From: Cyanoderma ruficeps
Lineage: Eukaryota > Chordata > Aves > Passeriformes > Timaliidae
Reading direction: 5' to 3'
Length of the DNA: 64,000 nt
NCBI GenBank assembly: GCA_008694505.1
Contig: VZDJ01000034.1
Span: 1,286,534-1,350,533, forward strand
The notes under the pieces were generated by a model, which saw nothing but the letters and a program-made list of their open reading frames with translations, had not been told where the DNA came from and made no database searches. Of the stretch, positions 25,701 through 37,900 are shown piece by piece (position 1 is the first letter of the stretch; each line of letters starts with the position of its first letter). Position numbers and translations under genes: made by a program.

Positions 25701-28177
25701 TCTGTGTGCTCACACCCAGGGATGCGCCCAACTTCCCAAACAAGCTTTTCTCAACCATGTGGCACCACACAGGTAGACACAAGAGCTGAGGCTGCACTGC
25801 ACCCTGGACACCAGTGAGGTTGTGTGAGGTGCTCTGGCAGCAGAACAGGGTTTTGCAGGATGGTTTGGGAGGCACTGCAAGTTACAGGGCCCTGCGAAGG
25901 AGGATGGCGTGGATCTGCAGCTGCAGGGAGTGTTCCTGGATGTGGAAAGCAGACAGCTATTTTGGATGCAGGACAGATTTCATGGCAGAGGTGCCTGCAA
26001 GCACAAGGCAAGACAGTCTTCCATATAAGCTCTGGAGAGCTCTGCCCACATTGGCAGTGTGGCCTCTGTCTCTCCTATTGCCAGGTTTTGTCATTCACCT
26101 GTCATTCATGTTTTTAATGTTGTGGGACAGTTCCCAGATTCTTCACTCTTACAAAAATGGGCCCTCACTTCTGCAAAACATTTCCCAGCACCCAGGGGTC
26201 TCTGATGAGTCTGGTTCAGGCTTGGCACTAAGCAAACTAAGCAAACAGCATCCCAGGATCCCTGGGAAGCTCTGTATAGCATGTTTTGCTGAGAGTTGTC
26301 TTTCAGACCACCTTTTCAGGGGGGTTTATGTGCCACACCAGTGTTAAGAGGGGAGAAGAGACACATGTGACAATCCACCAAGGGCCTTTGGCCACCAAGC
26401 TGCATTTCCTCCAGAATTCTCACTTGTGCTGCCTTGGCCTTTCTGCCACCTTTCCTGTTGAAGTCCTAGAAACTTAGAATTTGGGGGTTTGGTGTATAGT
26501 AATACATATGTGTCAAGATGGAGGATTTCAGATGTTGTCTTTGTCCTCCTTCTTCTTCTTCCTTCTTTTTCATGGGTTTAGGTGGTTTTCTGTAATTGGG
26601 TGAGAAAGGTCCGCATTGCAGGACTTGGATGATCATTATTGGGTCAAAAGCATAAATAATAGAGGTGTTATTGGGGGATTATCACTTAAATAACCTTGGA
26701 AAGCATTAGAAGCACTCTGTTTTACCTCATTTTCCTAGCATGCCAGTTGGAGCTCACAGTACATGAGTCTGTATGTAAATAAACATAATAAACAACCAAG
26801 TCCGAACTCGATGCTACATTTCCCGTGTATTATTCATCCTGACCGTGGCAGAGAAGAAGAGAAGCCAAACCCAGCACACTTTCCCACCGTGGTTTGTGCC
26901 CTTGCAGGGACGAGGGAGGCAGCGTTCGTCTATGCCATCTCTTCGGCAGGGGTGGCCTTCGCCGTGACCCGCGCCTGCAGCAGCGGCGAGCTGGACAAGT
27001 GTGGGTGTGACCGCACGGTGCAGGGGGGCAGCCCTCAGGGTGAGTGTCTGAATTCAAACCCACTCTCTGGGGCCATCCAGAAAGGAAGGAAAAGTTTTAA
27101 AAAACCCAAAACTCTTGTTAGTCCAAGTGACTGCCTCAAAAAGGCCACCTGGGTGCATCACCCACGGGACAGAAAGCATCGTGTCCATGTGTTCCCTAGG
27201 GCCACACTCCCCAGCTTCCCCTGTTTACATGTGGTACAGACTAGTGGGCAACAAGACAGAGAGGGGGGCAGGCCAGCTGGATTTTAGGAAGAGCAGGGCT
27301 GGAGAGTGCAGGCACTACAGGCTGGCAGTACCTGTCTCATCTGTGCTCTCTGCCTCAGGCTTCCAGTGGTCGGGCTGCTCCGATAACATCGCCTACGGAG
27401 TGGCCTTCTCGCAGTCCTTCATCGACATCCGTGAAAGGAGCAAAGGGGCCTCTTCCAACAGAGCGTTAATGAACCTCCACAACAACGAGGCAGGGAGGAA
27501 GGTAATGGCATGGAGCAAACTTAGGCAGTTGGCGCAGCTCTGTAGCATCCTAGCTGGGCTCTGCAGCCACAGCTTGAGCCACCTGGGCTTCTTTTAATCC
27601 CATACCCACCCAGCAGTGTTTTCTGCACAGGCCCCATCCATTGCCCCCTCCCTGCTATGCCCACACCACGCTGACCATCCCATCCTGTCCCTTGTGTCTG
27701 TTCCTGCAGGCCATCCTGAACAACATGCGGGTGGAGTGTAAGTGCCACGGCGTGTCGGGCTCGTGCGAGTTCAAGACGTGCTGGAAAGCCATGCCCCCCT
27801 TCCGCAAAGTGGGCAACGTCCTCAAGGAGAAATTCGATGGTGCCACAGAGGTCGAACAGAGCGAGATCGGATCCACCAAAGTGCTGGTGCCCAAAAACTC
27901 CCAGTTCAAGCCACACACGGACGAGGACCTCGTCTACCTAGACTCCAGTCCCGACTTCTGTGACCACGACCTCAAGAACGGGGTGCTGGGCACCAGTGGG
28001 CGGCAGTGCAACAAGACCTCCAAGGCCATCGACGGCTGCGAGCTGATGTGCTGCGGCCGCGGCTTTCACACGGACGAGGTGGAGGTTGTGGAAAGGTGCA
28101 GCTGCAAATTCCACTGGTGCTGCTCCGTCAAGTGCAAACCCTGCCATCGGGTGGTGGAGATCCACACGTGCCGGTGA
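13150..28177 (+). CDS. WNT4: WNT4, complete coding span, five exons
   Basis: WNT4 is a secreted, lipid-modified Wnt ligand that signals through Frizzled receptors in kidney, gonad and Mullerian duct development. Joining 13150-13226, 24279-24514, 26908-27039, 27359-27501 and 27710-28177 gives exactly 352 codons, i.e. 351 residues plus TGA, the same length as human WNT4. All four introns have GT donors and AG acceptors, and the frame is kept throughout. The protein has a hydrophobic N-terminal signal peptide and 24 cysteines. It carries sequons at N88 and N297 and the CHGVSGSC motif whose S212 is the Porcupine acylation site in Wnts. The start was chosen because the signal peptide follows it directly, position -3 is A, and it matches WNT4 orthologues. 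No frameshift or premature stop was seen. Confidence 0.97.
14700..14960. promoter_or_regulatory. Secondary CpG cluster in WNT4 intron 1
   Basis: Roughly 20 CpG dinucleotides are packed into about 250 bases, with words such as CGGCGCCGCTCGCAGCGGCG, well separated from the exon-1 island by CpG-poorer DNA. A further weaker patch follows at about 15160-15270. It may be an intronic enhancer or an alternative first-exon promoter. No convincing first exon and donor pair could be picked out. Confidence 0.4.
18576..18613. repeat. Poly-T tract broken by an ambiguous base
   Basis: A run of about 20 T ends in GCCA, then a single n at 18600, then a second T run of about 11 bases that again ends in GCCA. 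The repeated 'T-run plus GCCA' on both sides of the n suggests an assembly or base-calling join at a homopolymer rather than a real duplication. It lies inside WNT4 intron 1 and does not affect coding sequence. Confidence 0.7.
24279..24514 (+). CDS. WNT4: WNT4 exon 2 (residues 26-105)
   Basis: It is flanked by a GGCAG acceptor and a GTGAGC donor. It encodes the first part of the mature protein, including the conserved [15 protein letters not shown] helix, cysteines 43, 57, 78 and 89, and the N88-C-S glycosylation sequon in the RRWNCST motif found in nearly all Wnts. It ends with the first base of the Gly105 codon. Residue 94 is Thr where human WNT4 has Ser, a conservative change. Confidence 0.96.
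24515..26907 (+). other. WNT4: WNT4 intron 2 (about 2.4 kb)
   Basis: This is a GT-AG intron with no repeat or extra exon recognised. A pyrimidine-rich stretch near 26545-26575 is simple sequence. Confidence 0.85.
26908..27039 (+). CDS. WNT4: WNT4 exon 3 (residues 105-149)
   Basis: The exon starts after TTGCAG and ends at a GTGAGT donor. It encodes the Wnt core segment [20 protein letters not shown] and the CGCDRTV motif. Three cysteines are present. It begins and ends inside Gly codons, the same phase as in other vertebrate WNT4 genes. An in-frame run upstream from 26763 is intron read-through, not coding. Confidence 0.96.
27359..27501 (+). CDS. WNT4: WNT4 exon 4 (residues 149-196)
   Basis: It is flanked by a GCCTCAG acceptor and a GTAATG donor. 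It encodes the [13 protein letters not shown] motif and the RERSKG...[12 protein letters not shown] segment characteristic of Wnt proteins. The exon ends exactly on a codon boundary (Lys196). The preceding intron is 319 bases and the following one 208 bases, both shorter than usual in mammals and typical of birds. Confidence 0.96.
27710..28177 (+). CDS. WNT4: WNT4 exon 5 and stop (residues 197-351)
   Basis: The exon starts after CCTGCAG and runs to TGA at 28175-28177. It encodes the [18 protein letters not shown] motif with S212, the site acylated by Porcupine in Wnts, then the linker, the N297-K-T sequon, and the cysteine-rich C-terminal domain ([17 protein letters not shown] end) that forms the Frizzled-contacting finger. 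It contributes 16 of the 24 cysteines. The residues I remember as typical of birds (NNM after AIL, EFKTCW, SVKCKPC) are present. Confidence 0.97.
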
Positions 28178-30150
28178 TGCACGGGGGACAGCACCGACCT
28201 GTTCCCTCTTTAACTGACCCTGCTTCTCCCTTGCCCCACAGCCAGGACTGAGGAAGTGACCCAGATGCTGAAGGGAGAGCACAGCTCTTTACAGAGACAG
28301 AACCACAGAGAAAAACAGATTTTAAAGAAAAAAATATTTAAAGTTTAAAAAAACTGATCATTGTTGTTTTTTTTTTTTTAATTTTGTTTTGTTGTCTGCT
28401 TTGCTGTATTTATTGCTGAAGCCAGAACCCCTTGGTGTCCTGTGCCAGCAGACACGTTTTGCTTTCTGGCTGTCTGGAGACCTGTGTGATGCCAGCTCCC
28501 ATCAGATGGGCTCCTGCTGCTTTTGGTGCTGCAGACAAGAAGTGTTTAAGGCAAGGGTAGTGCAGCATTTGAAATCTTCCGTTGCAGTTATTTTTGTTTG
28601 TTTAAAGGCACGTGCTGAGCATATCCTGGAGCACCGCTGTCCTGGCTAAGCCTCAGGAAGAGAAGGAGCACAGCCAGGTGCATGGCAAGGGACAGGCAGG
28701 TGGTGACAGGGTGACACTGTCCTCCAAGAGTTAAGTTCTGCACGGAGCCCAGCCAAGGTGATCAGTTTATGAGGGCAGTGTGAGACACTCCTGCACCTCC
28801 TCACTGTGGGATGCTCAAATGCCTCCTGGGCAATGGATGGATTTTGGAGCAGCTCCAGTGACTGCTCTGATTTACAGAAGCTCCTCAGTGGCTGCCTAGG
28901 GCTGTTGGAGGACACAATGATCCCACCATGCTCCCCTTCCCCCATCTCTTCTCCAGTACCTGGTTCCACTGGAGACAGTGAAGGGCAGTGATAGCTGCAG
29001 TCCACTGACTCTTAATGGAGCTGGGAGCTGATGGGAGAAAAAACAAGTTGATTTCTTCTCCTCTGTCCCATAATTGCCCCCACCTCACATACATCCCACA
29101 ACAGGTCTCCTCTTTCTCCTCCATGTGCCTGTTCTCCTCACTCAGGAAAGCACTGGGGAACAGTCCCTATCCTGCTGAATGCTGAGAAAAGCAAAAGTAT
29201 AAAGTGAAGCAATTATTGGGGGTGGAGGAATGCTGGTGCTCTGCCACTATCACTGCCTCACCTTTAGGAAGGCACAAGAGAAGGACTCAGCCAGGGGGAT
29301 GCTGCCATGTGCCCTGGTCACAGAGATTTAGTGCATCAGGGCCCCAGCTGTCCTGTCCTGCTCCCTGGGACCCTGCCACAAGGACAAGGCACTGTCCTGC
29401 CTGCGCTGGCTTCCCTCTGCCTAGGACTGGGTTAGTGCAGAGTCCTTGTTGTTGGGCTGCAGTACGAAATATTTGGAGAACTAATAAGCAGAGGGGCACT
29501 GCAAGGGAAGGTGGAAAGTGAACCAGTTCCTTTCTCCCTCACCCACTGCTCTATGAGTCAAGAAGTAAAAGGGAAGCAGAAAAAACCTTCAAAATGGTAT
29601 CTCAAGAGAACAGGTGAGGAGTCAGCATTGCCAAGCCCTCCTGTGTAGGAGGGAGCTCCCTGCCTGGTCCAAGAAGGCCCAGAGCTGTGACCATCACCCT
29701 CCTGGCTGAAGGAGGGGATCCCTGCAAAACCTGCAGTCTTCTTGTTCTTCCTTGAGAGGGGGAAAGGTTGGGGAATGCACAGGCATATGTGAAATCCCAT
29801 CTGTGCATGGCAGTGATGGGCTGGGGGAGAGCCTGTGGTCACTGGAAGGTCTCCAGACACCATCTGCTGACAACTGACTTGAAGCAGTGCAGGACGAGGG
29901 AGGTTTGCATGAGGGCAAACCCCAGCACACCCCAGCTGCCTCTCTGCTGCCTGCTCAGCACCAGTTCCAGTAAACCTCCAGAAAAATGTGCCAGATGGTG
30001 GGGAGGGACACCCTAGGTGGGTCCTGAGGTGGAGCACCATGGGTTGATCCATTTCAGTGCAAACCAGAGATCTCCCCACCAGGGCAAGGTTTGCCTCTCT
30101 CAGTTGGCCAAGGGTGCAGCATTAAATCCCCAGGGGGGGAGTCTAAGCTT
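28178..30150 (+). other. WNT4: Probable WNT4 3' UTR and start of 3' flank
   Basis: Non-coding sequence follows the stop. It begins GC-rich, then has an A/T-rich stretch at 28315-28400 with AAATATTTAAAG and long T runs that could be a stability element. No AATAAA was found close by. Variant ATTAAA signals occur at 30121-30126 and 30501-30506, which would give a 3' UTR of roughly 2-2.3 kb. The end is a guess from these signals. Confidence 0.4.
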
Positions 30151-33100
30151 TGCCTCCCCTGGTTCCATCTCTTCAGCCCCCCAAAGCTGCAAATCCTCAA
30201 ATACCTTAGAGACAGTTCTTCCCTTCCTAGCTCATGCAGAGGAGGTCACTGACCTCAGGCCATTGGCCAAGTCTTCTGGTCCTTGTCCATCTAGGATGAG
30301 GGCCAAAGCTGAACAAGACAATCCAAATCTGCATGGAGATAATCTCTGCACATGGGATTTTTTCAGGCTGCAATGAAAGCTAAACCCTGCAAATGCCACC
30401 CAGGGATAGTTTAGCTCTGCAGCACTCTGGCTCTTCTCATAACTGTAAGTTTCAACACCAGAGGGGGGTTTAGAAACGAGTTTTCATATTTACTTTGTCT
30501 ATTAAATAATGAGTTTGTGCTGAACAAGCCATGGGGTTTTCCTGTCCTGAAATCAGCTCCACTGGGCTGTGTAAAACCATAACGTGCTGCAAACACCTCA
30601 CAGTTGCTGGTCTCCTCCCAAGAGTCCTTAGTTGAGAAGAGAGGTGCCCACATGGTGCCCTCCTGACAATGCAAAGAGAACACTAAAGCTCTCTTTGTCC
30701 CTCCTCCAGTCTCTCCCCAGGAGATGCTGATGTTTGTTCCACAGGTGGCATCCCTGCTTTCCCATCAATGGAAGCACAGCTTGCTTCTGCCTTAACCACT
30801 TAACACACCACTGGCTTAAGAGGCAACTTATTTTAGATTTCAGTAAGTCTGTGACTTCCTCCTGTGGAAAGAGCATCAATATCCATCTGCTTAGAGCAGT
30901 GCTCCCCTGCCCTGCCCACAGCCAAGGAGCCACAGCTACCTTGTGTGCTGCTGGAAGTATCCTGCCAGCAGGCTTGAGGTGCATTTGAGCTGGGAGGGGG
31001 CAAGAATTGCCCATAGATGCCAAGTCAGGGACCTGCTGCCTTTTGCCTCCCTCCTTGTGCTGCAGTTTGCTGGATTTGGAAGGGATGCAGTGCCCAGTAC
31101 CCAGGTATGCTACAAGTTGCCCACAGACAGTGCCTTTTTCTTGTCCCTTGTCCTTCCCCCAAGCAGGAGCATTGGCTGCATCCTTTTTGCACTGTTCCCT
31201 ACGGTCTGGAGCTTGTTGCTTCAGCAGGGGTTGCTGCTGGGTCCAGCTGTACACTCTGCCTTGTCACCTTTCTTTAGCTGTAGCTCTCCATTTGTGTGCT
31301 CTCAAAGCCTTTTCATAGGCTCATGGTAAAATCAGTGTCTCCTCTCCCTTCAGCCTCTGTCGTGGCAGGGATTGAGGGATATTTTGTGAAATTCAACTTG
31401 TTGCAGAAAGAGGATGGTAGGATGGGAGAAAATGATGCCTGAGCCTCCCAAAAGCCCTTATTTCCAACAGCTCCTCTCTTCCACTGGTGGATCCCACTCC
31501 TCCACCAGTTCTCTTCCACACTCTAGCTTCAGCCTTAGGTAAGGAATTGTTTCCAGTGAAAAAAAAGATGCCTCACTCTTCTCCTGAAACAAGGTGTAGG
31601 GAGACACTGGCTTCTCTGTGACCATACTCAGAGCAAGATATTTATGTTCTCCTCTTCCAGTGCCCTCCAGCTGCTCTGCCTGTCCCTGTATCCCATGCAT
31701 CAGACCACATCACACTATGCCTCTCCCCACCACTGCATCCTGCCACGTGCTCGGCCCCATTCCAGCCCCACAGGCCCAGCACTGGGTCCCCTTCCTCGGT
31801 CCCCCAACACCTGCTCCTTAGTAAGCTCATCCCTCCTCTGAGAACTCACAGGCTGACATCCCCACCCAGCCTCTCCCCCTCATAAACCTTCCTGGATGTC
31901 CCACTGCCAACTCGAGATCATCGTAGCAAAAATAGGACATCACCTCCAAGTCCTCTCCACCCTGCTCCAAAGGGTAAATTCATGATTTTTTTTCCCATTC
32001 CCCAAACTCCCAACTTTACCACCATGTTCTGCTGCTTCTGTTTTCTTCACCTTTTCTACTGGAGGTGTCAGGTACCTTCAGCCTCAGCTGTTTCAAGCTC
32101 TGGGCTTCACATTTCCCAGCTCTCCATCCCAGATGCAGCCCAGCACAGCCAAGCACATGGGCAGAGCTGGTATTTTTCTCCAGCTGTTTTGACCACATCA
32201 CCCTCATGCCCTTTACTGGCTGAGGACGCTTCCATCACTCCCAACTGTCTCATTCTCCCTCCCTGGGCATGTTCAGCCTCACCCACTGCTCCTTGCAAAG
32301 CAATTAAATCACTGTGGGTGACATTAATGATGCTGACAGAGCATAAGTTAGCACTCACATCCTTTCCCTCCCTCACACCATCAGTGAACATTACAGCAAA
32401 TCCCTTTGCATATTCCTTCAGCAATGAGCACAGTAATTCTCCTGCATCTCCTTCTCTCCCTTTATCCACGTGATTTCACCAGCTGGCTGTAGGGAAGCAA
32501 AGCAATGAAGACAGCAGGAAAGACATGTCTAGGACCACCAAAGAGATACTTCAAGGACAGAATGGTGTCTCACTGCATGGACAGGTAAAGAAGAGGATGA
32601 GTCCTCCTTGGAGTTGCCACACCACACACGTCATGCCATCTGTAATTGGGCCTCACGTCAGTCTGGCACAGCAGAACCTGCTCTGGGGTTACCATCACTT
32701 CCACCTGCACTTGCTGAAGATGTCCGTGGTGCCTTGGCCGTGCAGGGTGTCCTTCAGCAGCACTAGGCTGCAGCACAAGGCCATGCTGAAGGACAGACCC
32801 CGGGCAGAAGCAGAGCCTTTGACAGCAGCACGATACCGTGACGGCGGGAGGGCGCCCAGCCAGCGCTCCTCAGAGAGGCCTCCCGACCCTGACTGCCAAA
32901 ACCCTGCTTTAAGCACAGAAAAATAAATTGTGCAACCTGCCTTGGACTGAATTGTTACACTCAGTGTGGGTGGAGGGGAGAAAGGGGCAGGAGCTGGGCT
33001 GAGGATCAGGCCCTGCATCACAGTGTTTGGGCTGGACCACACCAACACCTGGAGCTCGAGCAGCACCTGCACTGGGCTCTGCCCTTCTCATCCCTCACAG

Positions 33101-33604
33101 GTGTGCCCAGGGTATTTCTGCAGCCACCAAGCCACCAAGCTCCTTACCAGGGATCCAGAGATGCAGGCACAGGCAAGCCCCATCCTTGTGCCTGTGCACA
33201 GTCCTTAGGAGCTAGGATCTCTCCTAGGCTGGCTTCCAGACCCATCAACACATTCCTTCTCCCATCCCAGGACTGACCATCAGTATTTCCTCAAGTGCAT
33301 GTGCAAGGGGTGTTGCCTGGGTGAGCTCCATACCACTGTGGATCCCCAAACTGCTCTGACAGGGCCTCAACACTAAATGTTTCATCCAAAGGAACTAAAT
33401 GATCCACCAGGATCCTCTCCTTCCAGCTCTTCATCACCACAAATGAAAGCACAAATTGTCTTAATTAGAGTAATTTACTCAGAAGTGAAAAAAAATAACC
33501 CACCCCAAACCCCTCAGTGGCTGTTGAGCCTACTTGTCCCTCTTGGCTCTGGTCTAGGACAGTTGTTGCATTACCATAATTTACATGGGCACATAGTGAT
33601 GGAA
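30151..33604. other. Intergenic DNA after WNT4, no gene recognised
   Basis: No supported gene was found. It contains a perfect inverted AGGTCA palindrome (30242-30256) and a CpG-enriched patch near 32640-32940 that ends in an AATAAA. Open frames are short and unsupported. Confidence 0.55.
30242..30256. promoter_or_regulatory. Perfect IR1 nuclear-receptor-like palindrome
   Basis: A 15-base perfect palindrome, GAGGTCACTGACCTC, contains two AGGTCA half-sites facing each other with one spacer base. This IR1 layout is known for FXR-type and some other nuclear receptor dimers. It lies about 2 kb beyond the WNT4 stop codon. Function is inferred from the motif only. Confidence 0.4.
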
Positions 33605-33690
33605 CCAGGGGAAACAATTTTAAATTAAAGGAGGAGAGATTAGGTTGGACGTTAGGAAGAAATTCTTTACTCAGAGAGCTGTGAGGCTAT
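33605..33690 (+). mobile_element. Short CR1 LINE fragment
   Basis: The string 'aggagagattaggttggacg' followed by 'ttaggaagaaattctttact' is the hallmark of the CR1 3' region in + orientation. The similarity fades after 'gctgtgagg', so only about 85 bases remain. Confidence 0.8.
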
Positions 33691-34775
33691 TACAGCAAGG
33701 CTTAATGAGAAGATGTGGGAAAATGCAATGGCCTGTCTCTTCAGATGTCTCAGCCTCCTGAGCTGAGGGTTGCCAAACTCAGTCCATGAGAAAGTCTCAC
33801 CACCACCTCAATCCCTTTCCAAAGGAAGACTATCAGGCAGGGTGGCAAAGCAACCAGCAGGAAGGTAATCTGTCTTCAGCAGTGCCTATACTGTAGTGTA
33901 GGAACTGAAACTACGATGGCTGCTGACCTCTCACCTATCTTATCCCCAGGTGCCCATCTCACAGAGGGCCCCTGCCAGAACTCTGTACCTGCTGCTTGCT
34001 CACCAAGTCAGAGCTCAATGGACTGTGACTTCTTCCCTACAGCATAATCTGAGAAGCCATCAGCTTCTCCAGCTCCCATCCTTTGGTCTGCAAGATGATT
34101 TCAACTACCTGCATGTACATCATGGTTTTGCTGGTTCAGAAACAAAAGATACACAACACCACCACATGTCAAGGAACTGTCAGAAAAATTGCTGTGGCCA
34201 GGAAAGGATGTAAGAACCAGAAGTGCTGCTGCATCTTCCCTCATATCTACAGCTTCCACCAAAGACACCCAGGAGAGCAGCACCTGACAGCATCAAATTT
34301 ATAGCATCCAGGTCTCCACTTTTCTGAAGGAGAGGGAGATGGTGTATAGAAGTTTATCAGCAAATAGTTTTGAACCCAAGAATTAGAACTTTCTGAAAAA
34401 AGAAAGTCCAGGTATCCTGTTGTACTGCAGAATTACTTGTTGAGCTACTGTCCAGGAAGGAAGTTGTGCAGAAAATTTAATGTAGCAGAGTTATAGAGGC
34501 CTTCAAACTTGGTTGTAAAACAAGATGTCCAAGAATCACCACAGAAATATAGAATATGTTCAGAGCAGTGCAGAGGGTCTAAGCACTGTGGTTACTATGT
34601 AGCTTAATTTGAAAAGTGACAAAACATGGAATTCTAGGGGAAAAATAAAAAGTAACATCGATATTCATGTGGCATCTCAGAATCACCAGGGGTAACAGAC
34701 CTTGCACAGGCAAACTCCATGAGGCCAATAGGAAGTGATGGTCTGCCTGCAGCCACTTTCAAGGACACCATGAAG
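33691..34775. other. Intergenic DNA, nothing recognised
   Basis: No exon, RNA gene or repeat family was recognised. Confidence 0.5.
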
Positions 34776-34950
34776 ATCACAGAATCACAGTGTGGTTTGG
34801 GCTGGAGGAGACCTTAAAGCTCATCCCATTCCCACCCTCTGCCATAGACAGGGACATCTTCCACTAGATCAGGTTGCTCCAAGCCCCATCCAACCTGGCC
34901 TTGAACATTTTCAGGGATGGGGCAGCCACAGCTTCTCTGGACAACCACTG
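34776..34950 (-). mobile_element. CR1 LINE 3' end, reverse orientation
   Basis: Read on the - strand this is the CR1 3' terminus. On the + strand it appears as 'tcacagaatcacag', then 'gggctggaggagacc', 'aaagctcatcccattc', and 'caacctggccttgaac', ending near 'cagcttctctgg'. It is 5' truncated, with no coding part. Confidence 0.88.
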
Positions 34951-37900
34951 CAGAACAATGACACTCACAAGGAGTCTGGGACCACAAGGGAAGAGTGGGA
35001 CAGGCCAGACCCCCAGAACTTTGCAATGACCACAGGGAAAGGCAGAACAACCAAAGTGAAGAAGAAGCAGCAGCAGAAGCCCTGCAGACAGCTCATCTGG
35101 GACCTGGCCTGGGGTGAATACTCTGCTACCTGGCTAGTTGAAAAAATATGCAACCATTTAATTTCCATCAAGAAACCCAACATATCTTGGAGGGCCTCAG
35201 AACTGAGTTAGATGCAAACTAAATCAGTCCTTGGTGACTTTTTTTCTCCATAAAGTCACTTCATCATCTCAATTTTCCATGTGACACACCTAAGAAATGT
35301 CAGGATGATAAGAAATGCCACTGGGATTATGGTGACCTTGGAGCCCCTGCTCTGGGGAACCTGCAGGTTCAGGAAGTCAAGACATCAATTACACATTGGC
35401 CTTAGATTTTTTTTCTTTACCTTCCCTTGGTTAGAAGAGGCTGGTGTCTATCACTGTGTACCTGTAAACCCCACAAAGGTTGGAACACAGTCCTGGTCTT
35501 CTTAGTGAGTGCCAAAGGCACAGAAACTGTGATAAGAAAAGGCACTCAGGGAATGGGAAAGCATCTTCCAACATCACGGCTGTGGGAGAGTGGCCATCCA
35601 AGGGCTTTGCCAGATGAAGGTCCTGGAGGCAACAACCACCATTTAGGGCAGCAGAGGTGAGGATGAAGATGTGGCTGAGGAGGCAAACAGAGAATTCAGA
35701 GCTGTCGAGGCAGAAGGCTCCAGGCAGAGGCAATGGTGGAGATGCTGCCACTTCCCCAAGCACTCTCTGAGTTTCTCAGCCAGCATGAGCTGGAAACATC
35801 CCAGAACCAAGCAAATAGCCCAGGAGAAGTTGATCTCTGGGCTGGTGGGGATGGCACCTGGAGAGCAGGTGAAGACAAGATTGTAGAAGGCAATGAAGAG
35901 TGAGGGCAGTGGGATACATCTATTTTAAATCTTCCTGCATGGCTCTGCCACAGTTTAAGAGCAGCCCTTTGGAAGTGCTGAAGCTCTCCTGGCAGAGCAG
36001 TTCCTCAGCTGCATCCTGTGCATCTTCCCGTGGTGCCAAGACCCTTTCACCCACATGCTTCCCCATGAAGAAAACCTCCCAGTGTTATGGAGGCAAGAGC
36101 AGAAGCACCTGGTTGGGCAGATGGAGAGCAGTTGTTTCATCACTGCTGAAGAAGTGCTCAGCCCACCAGAGATTTGGGGGGAGCCCAATTCTGCCGTGGG
36201 GCTGAGCACTCACAGCACGCTGAGGAGGAAGCAAAGGATGCAGCACTCAGTCAGGAACAGCACTGGGTGTTCCACAGGTCATCTGAGCACAAGGGCTGTT
36301 CAGGGGCGTTCTGAGCACAGGAACAGACTCTGTACATGTTTTTCCAGCCAAACCCAGCTCAGGAGGGTCTGTTCTGCATCCTGACACAGCAGAAGCCCTG
36401 AGCTTAACTCTGAAAGTATAATAAAAAGCTCCTCTAATAGACAAATTCACAATGGTCCTAATGATACCAACCCCTTTTTTTTCCATTGCAGTAACCAATA
36501 GGAAAGCCACCTCAAGCTGGTTTTGCCCCATCCTATTTCTGTCTCCATCTCTCATTTCCTTCTATCCAATATTACCTTCCAAATTCCTATTCTGATCCTT
36601 GGATAATTCAAACATATTGCATTGCTTTACAAACTGTGTTATTTTATCCCTTTCACCTGCCACTTTTCTTTTAGATAAACACTCATAACTCCCAACATAT
36701 CACTTTAACTCTTTGACTGTCACTAGAAATTGAACCAGCTGAGACTTTCACAGGGGAAATTCTTTCTTCTCCTTTTCTTCTCTGTTTTGTGTGTTAAGCC
36801 AAGCAAAATCTTCCTTGCCTTAGCACTGTCTTCAGATCATTTAACTTAAACTCTGCCAAATAGTTTTACCAACTTCTGGCCTTTTTTTATCTGTCTAGGC
36901 TTCACTTGTGGTAAAGCTGTCTTAATCACAGCTCTTTGTTGAGACCTACTTATTTCTTGCCCCAACCATCACCTCTCAGGATGTGAAGACACTGAGCTGT
37001 GCACAGGATACGAGATTCAGACACGTGCACACCCCCAGCATATCCACACATCCCAATGCAGTGAGCATGGACAGCACCATGAGCAGGAGCTGAGCAGAAC
37101 ATTCCCAAATGAGCAACATTTTCCTGATGCTCCTCCCACACCACTGCCACCACCCGAAGTCCAGGCCTGTCTCATCCTCACTGTTGGATATGAGCTCAAA
37201 GGTGCTCCAGCATCACATCTTGCAAATCAACAGAGTCCAGGCAAACCAGAAACAAGCCATGGTGGAGCTGGAGAACAATAAACACAGCAAGCAAAGGGAA
37301 AAAGTTGCAAGCTACAGTTCCCCCACAAGCAAAAAACAGGAGCGCTCCACTCCTCATCCTCACATCCACCACCCAGGGATCCCTGTTCAGTTCCTTGGGC
37401 TTAGTTGTGCTTGCACTCCTCAGGACCCAGATCCACCTCCTGTAACCATGGGATAAGCTAAATCATCTCAAATCCTTCAAAACATCTAATCCACTCAGTC
37501 TTCCCAACCTTAATCTGTTTTGTTTCCCCTAACTTCAAGACACAGGATCAAATGGGCTTTTTGTTGGACTTTGCTAAAGCAGGGTTTTGCTTTTGCCTGC
37601 AAAACATCCTGCTGGATATCCTACTTTGGCTAAGTGCTCCTCACTGCTGGGCCACCACAGCCAGCAGCCTGGTCCTCTGCCTCCCATGCCCTCAGTTTGG
37701 ATGCCATCCCAGTCCCAAGGGGCCACAGAAACATGTCATGTACAAGGCAGGTGAGGTGGTGTGGAGAGAAGAGACTTGAGCACAACTTTTCTGCCCCCAT
37801 GAGAAGACATCTCCTGACATCTATCAGTGGATGCTGTCACCTTCTTCCAGGATTACCTTCACCAATCTTTGGTCACCATTTTGAGGAAAAGGACCACGGC

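Noticed and set aside
27938..28282. Minus-strand frame across WNT4 exon 5
   Set aside because: It is an antisense shadow of a strongly conserved coding exon.
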